Shown here: in pieces, positions 44,443 to 53,507 of the stretch
How positions within the stretch are numbered: position 1 is the first letter of the stretch
Layout: every line of letters starts with the position of its first letter
Assembly: GCF_000737765.1 (NCBI RefSeq)
Contig: NZ_JPRI01000003.1
Coordinates: 248,001 to 312,000, forward strand
Source: Chryseobacterium vrystaatense
Lineage (GTDB): Bacteria > Bacteroidota > Bacteroidia > Flavobacteriales > Weeksellaceae
DNA: 64,000 nucleotides
Direction: 5' to 3'
The notes under the pieces: generated by a model
What the model saw: only the letters and a program-made list of their open reading frames with translations
Told to the model about the DNA's origin: nothing
The model's database searches: none
Made by a program: the position numbers and the translations under genes

Positions 44443-46119
44443 TTATATCTTTATTGGTAAAGAATATACCCAAACCTGCTCCCGATCCCGGTTGCTTTCA
44501 AAGTTTTGTAGCATAAACTTCCGGTCATATTTTACTTTTTCGTTGAAATACAGTTTTCCATTGATAAAGACTTTAACTTTTTTGCTAATATCCACCATTT
44601 CCGGAGAAATATTGATTGAAAAAGACTGGATTCGGGACGTTTCAATTTTAAAGACATTCTTAGAATATTCAGCCTTAATTTTTCCAGATTTTCTTGGGAA
44701 GTCAAATGCATTCTTATTCACGTGTTCAACGGTCAGGCTATCATTCTTATCATATTTCAGCCATTTTGTTATTTTAAAATTTAAGACCCTGTGCCACGGA
44801 GCTTTGGGTTGTAGAGTGTCAAGTTTCATATCCGAAATCCAGGCCATATTCCCATACTTTTCGTCATCATATTCCCAGGAAATCTCTTTTGGAAAGGGAT
44901 TTCTTTTTCGGGTTTTTATATCATTGAAAATAATTGGATAGGCAGGTTCAGACGCATCAAACTGAGGAAACCAATGGGGAAATCCATTGTAACGATGCTC
45001 ATGATAATCAGCTTTTATTCCGGCCGTCAGCTGAGTGAAACGATCATTGGCGTTAGGTGGATAATAGTAATCCTGATCTGTAGAAAAGTTAATGAAAGAA
45101 CGGTTTTTTATATTTTCAATAAAAGTGCCGCCTGTAAAAACTTTAGGGTAAGTATTAAACCCGTAAAAACCGGCAAATGGGGTAGGCTGTTTCATAAGAT
45201 ATGAAAACGACCCTGTTGCTCCATTGGAATGCCCGGAGATAAAGACTTTATTATCATCAACGTTGATAGCCTTTTTGATTTGTTTCAGCATCTCGGGAAT
45301 CATAAAAAATCCATCATCTGGTGTCATCCAGTTATATTTCCGGCCACCCTTCGGGAAAACCAGAATAACGTTATTTAAATCTGCATACTTCGTGTAGAAT
45401 CTGTTCCACCCACCAAGATTTTCAGCTACCATCTGATAATCTGAAAGAACGTTATGGCGTACCGCACCATGCAGAAAAAAGAGAACCGGATATTGAGTTT
45501 CGGGGTGATAGTTTTTGGGAAGATGAACAAGATAGGAGGTGGTAATGGAATCGTTCACATTGAATAAAACCGAATAATTCTGCTGCTTTTTTGCTAAGTA
45601 AGGGGCATCATTCTTTATTTTGGAATACAGCACATCCGTATTTTCCTTTTCATCAAAAGAATTGTTCTTTACCGCGAAAAATTCATCCTGGATTTCCTTC
45701 AGTTTTTTATAAAACTGTTCCTTGTCAAGTAGGGCATTTTGTTTCAGAGCATTCCATCTAGGATCATCCAGTAAATTTTTATATTCGCTTTTTGAAGATT
45801 CTCCAATAACATAGGTCCAGCCGGGATAGCCGTCTTCATCTGCTTTCATTTTTACAAGTGGTGTAAGGTATTGGAAAGCTTTGTCATAGTTTTTCAGTTC
45901 TGAAGCCAGAACGGAAGCTTTATACAATCCTGTTCCGTCTATGCTGTCCGGATAAATCCTAAAAGCCTCTTCATACATATTCAATGCCTTTTGATAACCT
46001 GTATCATCTTTGGCTTTCCACATCGTTTCCAATGCCTTTTTTGTTTGTGTTGAATAATTTTCCTGTCCGCTGACAAGAAAACAGATCAGGGCTAAAGCCA
46101 ATGCTAAATAATATCTCAT
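44443..46119 (-). CDS. Secreted alpha/beta hydrolase with N-terminal TPR-like region
   Basis: 558 residues with signal peptide ending in VSGQ. The N-terminal helical repeats (about 20-130) resemble TPRs (YQKALNMYEEAFRIYPDS, NYDKAFQYLTPLVK). The esterase domain (about 180-390) has HLPKNYHPETQYPVLFFLHGA for the oxyanion region, nucleophile Ser298 in SGHSNGATG, and a late FPHWFPQFD that may carry the catalytic His. The rest is beta-rich. It resembles feruloyl/acetyl-esterase-like PHB depolymerase-type enzymes. On the minus strand TAGGTTTG (46141-46148) is a likely -7 box. Confidence 0.82.
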   Translation of the reverse strand: MRYYLALALALICFLVSGQENYSTQTKKALETMWKAKDDTGYQKALNMYEEAFRIYPDSIDGTGLYKASVLASELKNYDKAFQYLTPLVKMKADEDGYPGWTYVIGESSKSEYKNLLDDPRWNALKQNALLDKEQFYKKLKEIQDEFFAVKNNSFDEKENTDVLYSKIKNDAPYLAKKQQNYSVLFNVNDSITTSYLVHLPKNYHPETQYPVLFFLHGAVRHNVLSDYQMVAENLGGWNRFYTKYADLNNVILVFPKGGRKYNWMTPDDGFFMIPEMLKQIKKAINVDDNKVFISGHSNGATGSFSYLMKQPTPFAGFYGFNTYPKVFTGGTFIENIKNRSFINFSTDQDYYYPPNANDRFTQLTAGIKADYHEHRYNGFPHWFPQFDASEPAYPIIFNDIKTRKRNPFPKEISWEYDDEKYGNMAWISDMKLDTLQPKAPWHRVLNFKITKWLKYDKNDSLTVEHVNKNAFDFPRKSGKIKAEYSKNVFKIETSRIQSFSINISPEMVDISKKVKVFINGKLYFNEKVKYDRKFMLQNFESNRDREQVWVYSLPIKI

Positions 46120-46192
46120 ATAATTTAAAACTCAATGAGACAAACCTACGAATAGAACACCGTAAAAAATTGTAAAAATGGAACATTGGAAA

Positions 46193-47005
46193 CTAGGGCT
46201 CCAATCGCCAGAATGTATCTTCTGTACCTAATACCGTACCCTTATCAAAAAAGCTTTTAGGTGAATTGTCAGTGAAATTTTTATAGGTTTTATTAAAATG
46301 AGACTGGTCATTATAATTGAATTCATATGCCAGTTCCGTGAAATTTCTGTTTGGGTTTTCGAACAGCTTTTCATTTACGGTCTTTCTAAAAAGAACAATT
46401 TCATGAAATTTTTTAATAGAAACTCCCAGATGAGATTGAAAATTCCTGTTCAGGTGTTGTCTGCTTATTCCTATAATGGCAGCAAGTTCTGTAACCGTAA
46501 AATGGTCACAATGATCAAATATATATTGAATTGATTTTTCCACAGTAGAATGTTCAAAACTAGTGAATCTCGTTTCTAAAAAAGCATCCAGAAGGGTGGT
46601 GAAGGTTTCCGTATCATCCGCTGAAAAAATTCTGCTCAATTCTTTTTGACTGAAGAATTCAAAATCTGTAATATAATCTGAAAAGTTCAGATGTCTGTAA
46701 AACTGCTGTACTCCCAAAGGGTTAAATACAATCACTATTCTATGTACTTTTCCTGATTGTACTATATGCAGTACTTTTTCGCGGATTGGAGTGAAAATCT
46801 GTAAAGCCTGTGCCTCTTTATCAAATTTTACGTGCCCTTTTTCCACCTGGATATGGGATTTGTAAAGAGAAATAGTATTGTTGAAATGAGGAAAACACCG
46901 GAATTCATTGATCTCATTATCAGGTTTTATATCCAGATAATAATAATCAATGTACTTTCTGATCAATGAATTTTTAGGTTTAAAAGTTTCAAATCTTTCC
47001 CACAT
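46193..47005 (-). CDS. AraC-family transcriptional regulator
   Basis: 270 residues: an N-terminal DUF6597-like effector region (YIDYYYLDIKPDNEINEFRCFPH) and a C-terminal AraC helix-turn-helix pair (FTVELAAIIGISRQHLNRNFQ type, then NFTELAYEFNYNDQSHFNKTYKNFT over about 215-245). It lies directly upstream of the esterase gene on the same strand (73 bp gap) and may regulate it. Ligand unknown. Confidence 0.9.
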   Translation of the reverse strand: MWERFETFKPKNSLIRKYIDYYYLDIKPDNEINEFRCFPHFNNTISLYKSHIQVEKGHVKFDKEAQALQIFTPIREKVLHIVQSGKVHRIVIVFNPLGVQQFYRHLNFSDYITDFEFFSQKELSRIFSADDTETFTTLLDAFLETRFTSFEHSTVEKSIQYIFDHCDHFTVTELAAIIGISRQHLNRNFQSHLGVSIKKFHEIVLFRKTVNEKLFENPNRNFTELAYEFNYNDQSHFNKTYKNFTDNSPKSFFDKGTVLGTEDTFWRLEP

Positions 47006-47077
47006 ATCATTCTTTTGGTGTCTGTACTCTGAAGGGTATGCAATGTACAGAAATTTTCTCCTCTTGTATAAATAAAA

Positions 47078-47099
47078 AGAGCAGATAAATTTCTGCTCT
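47078..47099 (-). terminator. Terminator of the Cys-rich peptide gene
   Basis: AGAGCAGA (47078-47085), loop of 6, TCTGCTCT (47092-47099). On the minus strand it is followed by TTTTTATTT. Confidence 0.78.
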
Positions 47100-47123
47100 C
47101 TACTTCAATATCTGGTCAAATTT

Positions 47124-47288
47124 TTATGCTAGCTGAGGACATACCACGGCCGGGCAGATCAGTCTTGGACATCTTGGTCTTCCATCATCCGGGCAGCATT
47201 TGTTTGAGCAGTTGCCGATAATGATACCACTTCCTGAAATTCCTTTTAATTGTTCTCTTGAAAGTTTGCTGTTGCGTAAATTTTTCAT
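47124..47288 (-). CDS. Cysteine-rich bacteriocin-like peptide precursor
   Basis: A 54-residue peptide. The leader MKNLRNSKLSREQLKGISGS has the KLSREQLKxI pattern of bacteriocin-type signal peptides found across Chryseobacterium, normally ending in a double glycine; here the site reads SGSG. The core has cysteines at 27, 31, 32, 40, 45 and 50, is proline-rich and has no tail. It is followed by an intrinsic terminator and stands alone, with no ABC transporter, peptidase or modifying enzyme in the window. It may be a secreted disulfide-bonded peptide or a RiPP precursor; activity is not established. Confidence 0.75.
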   Translation of the reverse strand: MKNLRNSKLSREQLKGISGSGIIIGNCSNKCCPDDGRPRCPRLICPAVVCPQLA

Positions 47289-47491
47289 TTTCTAAAATTT
47301 TATAGGTTAGCTTGTAATTTGTTAAGGATAAAGATAAAAAAAACCTTTTAATTATAGCATTGGTAATTTTTTTTCAATTTTATTTGTTTTATTTTGTGGA
47401 CATTACGAAAAAAAATCGAAGAAGAATGGTATTTTTTTTTCAAGATATTCATGAAATTACTATCTTCACTGATCAATTTAAATATAATATA

Positions 47492-47695
47492 ATGACAGGA
47501 ACAGTAAAATGGTTTAACGAAACAAAAGGTTTTGGTTTTATTACACCAGACGGAGGCGGAAACGATATTTTTTGCCATCATTCAGCCATTCAGTCTTCAG
47601 GCCTTAGAACTTTGAAAGAAGGACAGGCAGTAGAATTTGATATTAAAGAAGGTAAAAAAGGACCTGAAGCAGACAATGTTAAAGTAGTAGGATAA
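47492..47695 (+). CDS. Cold-shock protein (CspA family)
   Basis: 67 residues, one cold-shock domain. [16 protein letters not shown] carries RNP1 and DIFCHHSAI carries RNP2 (FCHHS rather than FVHFS). It is a single-stranded nucleic-acid chaperone. I start at ATG 47492; the open frame upstream is untranslated leader, and a leader longer than 90 nt is usual for temperature-responsive csp genes. Confidence 0.95.
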   Translation: MTGTVKWFNETKGFGFITPDGGGNDIFCHHSAIQSSGLRTLKEGQAVEFDIKEGKKGPEADNVKVVG

Positions 47696-47715
47696 TAACT
47701 TATTAAGATATTGTT

Positions 47716-47749
47716 TAAAAAAAGCTGCCATATTATGGTGGCTTTTTTT
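47716..47749 (+). terminator. Intrinsic terminator after the cold-shock gene
   Basis: A-run and GCTGCCATA pair with TATGGTGGC (two wobbles), followed by seven T residues. Confidence 0.8.
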
Positions 47750-47855
47750 GTGAGTGTATTCAGGGATGATTCGTCGGCTTTCTTCCTTTGTATTCAAATA
47801 AAAATTACAATAGGAACAATTTTTGGAGTAATTTGCGCCAACTATCTACAAATAT

Positions 47856-49505
47856 ATGTTTGACAAGCAGCAACGAAAACTGAAAAGATCAGCCAGACTT
47901 ATTTCCGTACTCAGCAAGTATGGATTTAAAGATATGCTGGCGAGAATGAATACCGGAAATAAACAGGAACAAATTTCAGATGATCCTGACGAAGTGATTT
48001 CTAAAGGTACGGTTTATGAAAGAATCAGGTTGGTTTTAGAAGAGCTCGGTCCTACATTTGTGAAACTCGGCCAGACATTCAGCAACAGGGAAGACCTTCT
48101 TCCTCCCGAACTGATCCAGGAGTTACAAAGACTTCAGGATAAGGTTGATACGGTGGATATGGATGTGGAAGAAATTCTGGAAAATGAATTCAATATATCT
48201 GTCAAAGATCATTTTCTGGAGATCCATAAAGAACCTTTGGCCACTGCATCCATTGCGCAGGTGTATAAAGCGGTTTTGTTGGATGGAAGCCCGGTGATTC
48301 TAAAACTTAAAAAATCCGATGTACAGACCGTTATTGAAGATGATCTGCTTCTCATCAAAGATCTGGAAAAACTAGTCTCTGCTTATTCTGAAATAGGAGA
48401 AAAGCTGAACCTTAAACAGGCGATTTCTACTTTTGAAAAATCATTATTAGAAGAGGTTTCGCTGATCAACGAAAAAGAAAATATTCTTCATTTTGCCAGA
48501 AACTTCAAGAACAACAAGGAAACCTATGTTCCGAAAATTTATGAAGAATTTTCGAATAACAATATTCTCTGTATGGAGTTCATCGACGGGATCAAGGTGA
48601 CCGATAAAGCAGCACTTTTAGCCCATAATATTGATCCTGTAAAAGTATCCGAAGTAGGACTGAGACTCTTTGTATCACAGATTCTGGACTACGGATTTTT
48701 TCACGCAGACCCGCATGCAGGAAATATCCTGGTGAAAAAGAATGGAAAAATTGTTTTCATTGATTTTGGTGCCGTAGGAAAAATTCAGCCAAACGATAAG
48801 GAAATCCTGGAAAATCTGATCGTGAGCTTTGTGGCGAAAAATCCACATAAAATTGTTCGCTATCTCAAAAAAATGGCTGTCAGCTATGAGATTCCTGACG
48901 AGAGACGGTTTGAGAGCGATGTAGAAGATATTCTGAATTTCGTTCACAGCTCCTCACTGCAGGATATCAACGTTCAGGTCATCATCAATAAAATGAAGGA
49001 TATTCTGAAAGATAACAGGCTGTATATGCCGGATTATTTTTATCTTTTGTTTAAAGGAATCAGCCTGATAGAAGGAGTAGGGAGAACAATCAATCCGGAT
49101 CTTGATATTGTAAAAAGCCTTCATCCGTATACCAGAAAAATATTAACAAAAAAAATAAGTCCAAAAAACCTTTTAAAAACAGGAATGGACAGAATGCTGA
49201 ATTTCACCGATAATGTAGATGAAATTCCTAAAGAGCTCAGATCTGTTCTCCAGAAATTGGACGATAATAAATTCACGGTATCCAGCGAGATTAAAAATAT
49301 CGAAAAAACCAACCAGCTAATTAAGTCCAGCATTGTCAATTTAATTTTGGCGATGATTTTAGGCGCAAATATTATTGCTACTGCTATTGTTTTTGTTTCA
49401 GAATCCGGACCAAGAATAGGAGAGTTGTCTTTGGTAGCAGTTTTAGGCTTTGCCTTTTCTGTTATATTGGTTTTGGTCCTTTTGCTTAGAGTAACCAGAA
49501 AATAA
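47856..49505 (+). CDS. ABC1/UbiB (AarF) family atypical kinase
   Basis: 549 residues. KLGQTFSNREDLLPPE is the family KxGQ motif, ATASIAQVYKA the Ala-rich nucleotide loop, GFFHADPHAGNILV the catalytic loop and FIDFGAVGKI the DFG-like metal motif. Two transmembrane helices lie near the C terminus (about 485-545). Family members support ubiquinone or other isoprenoid lipid metabolism; Flavobacteria use menaquinone, so the exact role here is open. Confidence 0.92.
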   Translation: MFDKQQRKLKRSARLISVLSKYGFKDMLARMNTGNKQEQISDDPDEVISKGTVYERIRLVLEELGPTFVKLGQTFSNREDLLPPELIQELQRLQDKVDTVDMDVEEILENEFNISVKDHFLEIHKEPLATASIAQVYKAVLLDGSPVILKLKKSDVQTVIEDDLLLIKDLEKLVSAYSEIGEKLNLKQAISTFEKSLLEEVSLINEKENILHFARNFKNNKETYVPKIYEEFSNNNILCMEFIDGIKVTDKAALLAHNIDPVKVSEVGLRLFVSQILDYGFFHADPHAGNILVKKNGKIVFIDFGAVGKIQPNDKEILENLIVSFVAKNPHKIVRYLKKMAVSYEIPDERRFESDVEDILNFVHSSSLQDINVQVIINKMKDILKDNRLYMPDYFYLLFKGISLIEGVGRTINPDLDIVKSLHPYTRKILTKKISPKNLLKTGMDRMLNFTDNVDEIPKELRSVLQKLDDNKFTVSSEIKNIEKTNQLIKSSIVNLILAMILGANIIATAIVFVSESGPRIGELSLVAVLGFAFSVILVLVLLLRVTRK

Positions 49506-49614
49506 ATGATAAGTTAGAAGAGAGGACAGAAGTTAGTTTTATATTGTACAAATCTTCGTCTTCAAAAAGAATAGACCTGCTTGAATCTTTTCATACGCAA
49601 AAAAAGAAAAAACC

Positions 49615-50124
49615 ATGAAAAAACTAATAGTAATGACGGTGATGTTCTGCAGTTCACTGTTTATCGCTCAACAAACTTCTGAAGAGGGTGTTTTGGGTGA
49701 TTTTGATGGAAATGGAACCAAAGAATATGCCTATACCAAAGTCAGTGACTGTACTGATGAATGTGATGGGAAATGTGAAACAACAATTTATTTCAGTGAT
49801 AAAAAAATAAAACCTTTCATGATTTCTCCTGCGCATAATGGAACAATTTACAATTTGGGAGATCTTAATGAAGACGGTAAAGATGATATCGGTTTTTATC
49901 CCGGCTGGTGTACAAGCTGCTGGCATGGTTTCCTCGTATATACCTTAAATAATGCTGGTTGGAAAACCTTAGTTCCTTCAATTTCCACGCATTGTTCTCA
50001 ATGGGAAGAGGAAAAGTTTCCCATCAGAAAAGATCCTAAAAAGAAAGGATATGTCATCATTACATCAAGTATATGGGAAGACGATGATATCAAAATTAAA
50101 AGTACAAGTGTAAAGGTGAATTGA
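49615..50124 (+). CDS. Secreted protein with calcium-loop (FG-GAP/EF-hand-like) repeats
   Basis: 169 residues with signal peptide ending in LFIAQ. Two Asp-rich loops, GDFDGNGTKEYAYT and GDLNEDGKDDIGFY, look like FG-GAP/VCBS or dockerin calcium loops. Seven cysteines after the signal peptide, including CTDECDGKC and WCTSCWHG, suggest disulfides. No specific family is assigned. Monocistronic by position. Confidence 0.7.
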   Translation: MKKLIVMTVMFCSSLFIAQQTSEEGVLGDFDGNGTKEYAYTKVSDCTDECDGKCETTIYFSDKKIKPFMISPAHNGTIYNLGDLNEDGKDDIGFYPGWCTSCWHGFLVYTLNNAGWKTLVPSISTHCSQWEEEKFPIRKDPKKKGYVIITSSIWEDDDIKIKSTSVKVN

Positions 50125-50311
50125 TTTTCTGGTTTTGGGTATAAGAGTGTGAAGTTAATAATTTGCTGTTTAAGAATAATTGAAAAAGGCGGCATCTGAA
50201 ATAGAATATCTTAAACACTGATTCTTAAAAAATTGACCATTCACCTGCGAAGTAAAGTGACAGATGATATGATTGCAGCTTGTTTTAAGTTTCGAAGTTT
50301 GATTAATGATG

Positions 50312-50366
50312 TCTCATATCTTGTATCTCATCATCTAATATCTACCATCTAATTTCTAACCTCTAA
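50312..50366. repeat. Heptad array upstream of the DEAD-box gene
   Basis: Eight TCT units start at 50312, 50319, 50326, 50334, 50341, 50348, 50355 and 50362, with one 8-bp step. All are in one orientation; no opposing arm is present. The array ends 13 nt before the predicted -7 box. Confidence 0.78.
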
Positions 50367-50378
50367 ATTTAAATACCT

Positions 50379-50386
50379 ATCTTTGC
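50379..50386 (+). promoter_or_regulatory. -7 box of the DEAD-box helicase gene (leaderless)
   Basis: TATCTTTG matches TAnnTTTG and ends 3 nt before the ATG at 50390. No clear TTG lies at the usual distance. Predicted transcript start coincides with the start codon. Confidence 0.55.
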
Positions 50387-50389
50387 ACC

Positions 50390-51748
50390 ATGGAAAAACT
50401 CACTTTTGCGGATTTTGACCTGCCGGTTAAAATCCTTGATGTTTTAGCGGATCTGGAATTATTCGAACCAACACCTATTCAGGAAAAGAGCATAGGCCCT
50501 ATACTTTCCGGAAGAGATGTAATGGGGATCGCACAGACCGGAACCGGGAAAACATTAGCTTATCTTCTGCCAGTTCTTAAAACATGGAAATACAACAAAG
50601 CAGGAAATCCTACTGTTTTGATCCTTGTACCTACAAGAGAATTGGTTGTGCAGGTAGCCGAAATTGTTGAGAAACTGACAGAAAATATTACCGCAAGGGT
50701 AATCGGAATATACGGAGGAAAGAATATCAATACACAGAAGCTTTTGTTTAATAACGGATGTGATATATTGGTTGGAACTCCGGGAAGGGTTATGGATCTT
50801 GCTATAGATAATGCAATTTCACTGAGAGAAGTTCAGAAGCTCATCATTGATGAATTTGATGAAATGCTTAATTTAGGTTTCAGACCACAGCTTACCCATA
50901 TTTTCGAAATGATGAAGCCGAAAAGGCAAAACATTCTTTTCTCAGCAACGATGACAGAAGCTGTAGATGAAATGCTATATCAGTACTTTGCTAGTCCAAT
51001 AGAAATCTCATTGGCAAAATCCGGGACACCTCTTGAGAAAATCGAACAGACAGGGTATAAAGTTGAAAACTTTAATACCAAGATCAATCTTCTTGAACAT
51101 TTGTTGAAGAATACTGAAGATATGTCTAAAGTATTGATTTTTACTAATAATAAGAAGAATTCTGATCTCCTTTTCGCTAAAATCGATGAGCTTTTCCCTG
51201 AAGAGTTTGATGTGATTCACTCAAACAAATCTCAAAATTACAGGCTTAAAGCCATGAAGAGTTTTGAAAATGAAGAAGTGAGAGGTTTGATTACCACCGA
51301 TGTAATGGCCAGAGGTCTTGATATTTCAAATATCACCCATGTTATCAATTTTGAAACACCTGAAATTCCTGAGCAGTATATTCATAGAATAGGACGAACA
51401 GGTAGAGCAGACAAGGACGGTAAAGCAATTACTTTTGTAACTAAAAAAGAGGAAGCTTCCATTCTGGATATTGAACTTTTAATGGATAAAGACCTTAAGT
51501 TTAATGACTTCCCTGCGGAAGTTAAAATTAATCCTAAAAAGATTGCTTCTGAAGAAGATGTGATCATCATGAAAAATCCGGCACAGGTAAAACTGTATGA
51601 AGGAGGAGGAGCATTTCATGAGAAAAAGGATAAAAATAAAAAAGAAAACTGGGGTGGACCTTCCAAAAGAAAAGCGCCGAAAAAATTCGGAGCTAACAGA
51701 GCCCAGCAGAAATCAATATCTGTATCGAAATCTAAGAAAAAGAAATAA
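50390..51748 (+). CDS. DEAD-box RNA helicase
   Basis: 452 residues. Motif order: Q motif (EPTPIQEKS), I AQTGTGKT, Ia PTREL, TPGR, II DEFD (canonical DEAD), III SAT, then TTDVMARGLD and VI HRIGRTGRA. The C terminus is a long Lys/Arg-rich tail (about 400-452) typical of RNA-binding extensions. It unwinds RNA in ribosome assembly or cold response. The DEFD variant of motif II keeps the first Asp-Glu pair. Confidence 0.94.
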   Translation: MEKLTFADFDLPVKILDVLADLELFEPTPIQEKSIGPILSGRDVMGIAQTGTGKTLAYLLPVLKTWKYNKAGNPTVLILVPTRELVVQVAEIVEKLTENITARVIGIYGGKNINTQKLLFNNGCDILVGTPGRVMDLAIDNAISLREVQKLIIDEFDEMLNLGFRPQLTHIFEMMKPKRQNILFSATMTEAVDEMLYQYFASPIEISLAKSGTPLEKIEQTGYKVENFNTKINLLEHLLKNTEDMSKVLIFTNNKKNSDLLFAKIDELFPEEFDVIHSNKSQNYRLKAMKSFENEEVRGLITTDVMARGLDISNITHVINFETPEIPEQYIHRIGRTGRADKDGKAITFVTKKEEASILDIELLMDKDLKFNDFPAEVKINPKKIASEEDVIIMKNPAQVKLYEGGGAFHEKKDKNKKENWGGPSKRKAPKKFGANRAQQKSISVSKSKKKK

Positions 51749-51774
51749 AAAAAATCCCGTTAAGGGATTTTTTT
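51749..51774 (+). terminator. Intrinsic terminator after the DEAD-box gene
   Basis: AAAAAATCCC (51749-51758) pairs with GGGATTTTTT (51764-51773) around a 5-nt loop, followed by T residues. Confidence 0.82.
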
Positions 51775-51805
51775 GTTAGATTTAGTGGGTAAATAATAGG
51801 TAAAA

Positions 51806-52654
51806 ATGATGAAGAATCTATTTTTGATTATTTCTCTACTTGTATCGGGTTGTACAGTTTTTGGGCAGGATGACAAACTGAAACTGAATCATATTTACTT
51901 TGTTCTGGATTCAACTTCTTTTGAACAAATCAAAGCCAGTCAGTCACTTAAGGATTGGGCAAATATGGATAAAGGTTTGCCAAACTTCGATCCTGTTGAT
52001 AAGAAGAGCACAACGGTCTATTTACGCGGAAGGACTACCTATCTTGAAATAATGGGCCCACAGAATAAATTTGGTGAAAAGGAGGGTTCCATAGGAATTG
52101 GTTTTTCCTGGGATGTCAATGGTGTGTTTTCTGATAATATTGATGCTAAGCTGAAGAAAAAAGGATTGAAATTTGAAAGATCAGAATCTAAATGGGATTT
52201 CGGGAATGAAAAAATACTTTGGTATTCTTCATATTATGCCACAGGGAAGGGCAGTATTGGAACCTGGTATGCCTTTTATAATCCGGTATTTCTGACCCAC
52301 TTGTATCAGAGGCCCTATACCTCCTTCAGAAGAGAAGATTTTTTGGAGAGTAAAATAGATACAAGTAAAGAAATTAAAGACCTTGGAGCCATTACCCTTG
52401 ATTGTAGTATTGAGGATTACAGGAAAATCTCTGAAGAACTGACATCTTTCGGGGTAAAGGTAAAGGCTTCTGATAAACATTTCATAATATTCGATGTAGA
52501 TTCTGTTGAAATAAAACTCAACCTGACAAGGAGAAAGATAAGTGTGATCAAAGAGCTGAGGTTAAAAACCCAAAGTAAGCTGACAGAAAATCTAAAAATA
52601 GGAAAGCTAGAACTTGAAAGCAGTGCTAAGGAGCTTTTGATTAAATTGAATTAA
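51806..52654 (+). CDS. Secreted hypothetical protein, possibly DUF5829
   Basis: 282 residues with a signal peptide ending in VFGQ (it also contains Cys but no clean lipobox). The start KLNHIYFVLDSTSFEQI and the later TVYLRGRTTYLEIMGPQN resemble a VOC-like (glyoxalase fold) metal site arrangement, and the family resembles DUF5829 as I recall it. Reaction unknown. ATG at 51806 or 51809 are both possible. Confidence 0.65.
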   Translation: MMKNLFLIISLLVSGCTVFGQDDKLKLNHIYFVLDSTSFEQIKASQSLKDWANMDKGLPNFDPVDKKSTTVYLRGRTTYLEIMGPQNKFGEKEGSIGIGFSWDVNGVFSDNIDAKLKKKGLKFERSESKWDFGNEKILWYSSYYATGKGSIGTWYAFYNPVFLTHLYQRPYTSFRREDFLESKIDTSKEIKDLGAITLDCSIEDYRKISEELTSFGVKVKASDKHFIIFDVDSVEIKLNLTRRKISVIKELRLKTQSKLTENLKIGKLELESSAKELLIKLN

Positions 52655-52662
52655 ATAAAGTT

Positions 52663-52692
52663 GGGGACCTAACCAGGTCCCTCAATATTTTA
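52663..52692 (+). terminator. Intrinsic terminator after the 51806-52654 gene
   Basis: GGGACCT (52664-52670), loop AACC, AGGTCCC (52675-52681), then T-rich sequence. Confidence 0.7.
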
Positions 52693-52756
52693 TACAGGCA
52701 AGGGTCTCACAGTTTGGTGTATACAATACCTGACCTTTCTGGACACATAAAAATAA

Positions 52757-52782
52757 TAAAAGCTCTCAATTGAGAGCTTTTA
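52757..52782 (-). terminator. Intrinsic terminator after the SGNH hydrolase gene
   Basis: A perfect 26-bp palindrome centred at 52769/52770 with AGCTCTC/GAGAGCT and T-rich ends. Confidence 0.8.
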
Positions 52783-52784
52783 TA

Positions 52785-53441
52785 CTATTTCATATAAGGT
52801 TTCATCACTTTCGTCCATACCTCATATCCTTCCGGAGTCAGGTGGAGCATATCTTCCACGAAAAGATCTCTTCTTACATTTCCATTGGAATCCTCCATAG
52901 CTTTTGTAATGTCGATGAACTCAGCGTTAGGTTCTTTTTTCATGAAAGCAGCAATCTTCTTATTTGTTTCTTTCATCTGTGGCCATAGAATTTCGCGGCT
53001 CGGAGAATATTTGATGGAGATAAAATCTACTTCAATATTGGGAAACTTTTCACGGATCTTTTTATAAAAAGTTTTAAACCTGTTGACAACCACCTTGGCT
53101 TTAAGATCATGATGGTCTGCAAAATCGTTATCACCACAGTAGATAATAATCTGCTTAGGTTGATAAGGGCTTAAAAGGTCCTCCGCAAAATCATTAAGGT
53201 CCGTCATTCTAGAACCGCCAAAACCTCTGTTGATAATCGTCTTATCAGGGAAGTAGCTGGAAACATCTGTCCATTTTGTAAAAGAGGAGCTTCCTATCAG
53301 AAGAATGGCATCTTTGGGTGGCGCATTTTCCAGATCAGCTTTTTTGAAATTTTGAATGTCCTGCCAGAACATTGGCTTTTTTTCCTGAGAAAAGGCAACG
53401 GTAAAATACAGCAATAGAAATGCTGAAAGAATCTTCTTCAT
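52785..53441 (-). CDS. SGNH/GDSL-family lipase or esterase
   Basis: 218 residues from 53441 with signal peptide ending in AFSQ. Block I is IGSSSFTKW with Ser nucleophile, Block II INRGFGGSRM (Gly), Block III YCGDNDFAD (Asn), and Block V MLHLTPEGY contains the catalytic His with the Asp three residues before it. It is secreted or periplasmic and hydrolyses acyl esters of sugars or lipids. The family covers acetyl-xylan and rhamnogalacturonan esterases, so the substrate is not defined. Confidence 0.9.
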   Translation of the reverse strand: MKKILSAFLLLYFTVAFSQEKKPMFWQDIQNFKKADLENAPPKDAILLIGSSSFTKWTDVSSYFPDKTIINRGFGGSRMTDLNDFAEDLLSPYQPKQIIIYCGDNDFADHHDLKAKVVVNRFKTFYKKIREKFPNIEVDFISIKYSPSREILWPQMKETNKKIAAFMKKEPNAEFIDITKAMEDSNGNVRRDLFVEDMLHLTPEGYEVWTKVMKPYMK

Positions 53442-53479
53442 TGTAATCAATTTTAAAATGTCTGATAAAAATAATAAAA

Positions 53480-53502
53480 AACTCCCGATAAAATCGAGAG
53501 TC
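53480..53502 (-). terminator. Terminator after the lipocalin-like gene
   Basis: ACTC.CGAT pairs with ATCG.GAGT with one mismatch each side. On the minus strand it is followed by TTTTTTATTA. Weaker than others in the window. Confidence 0.6.
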
Positions 53503-53507
53503 TGTGT

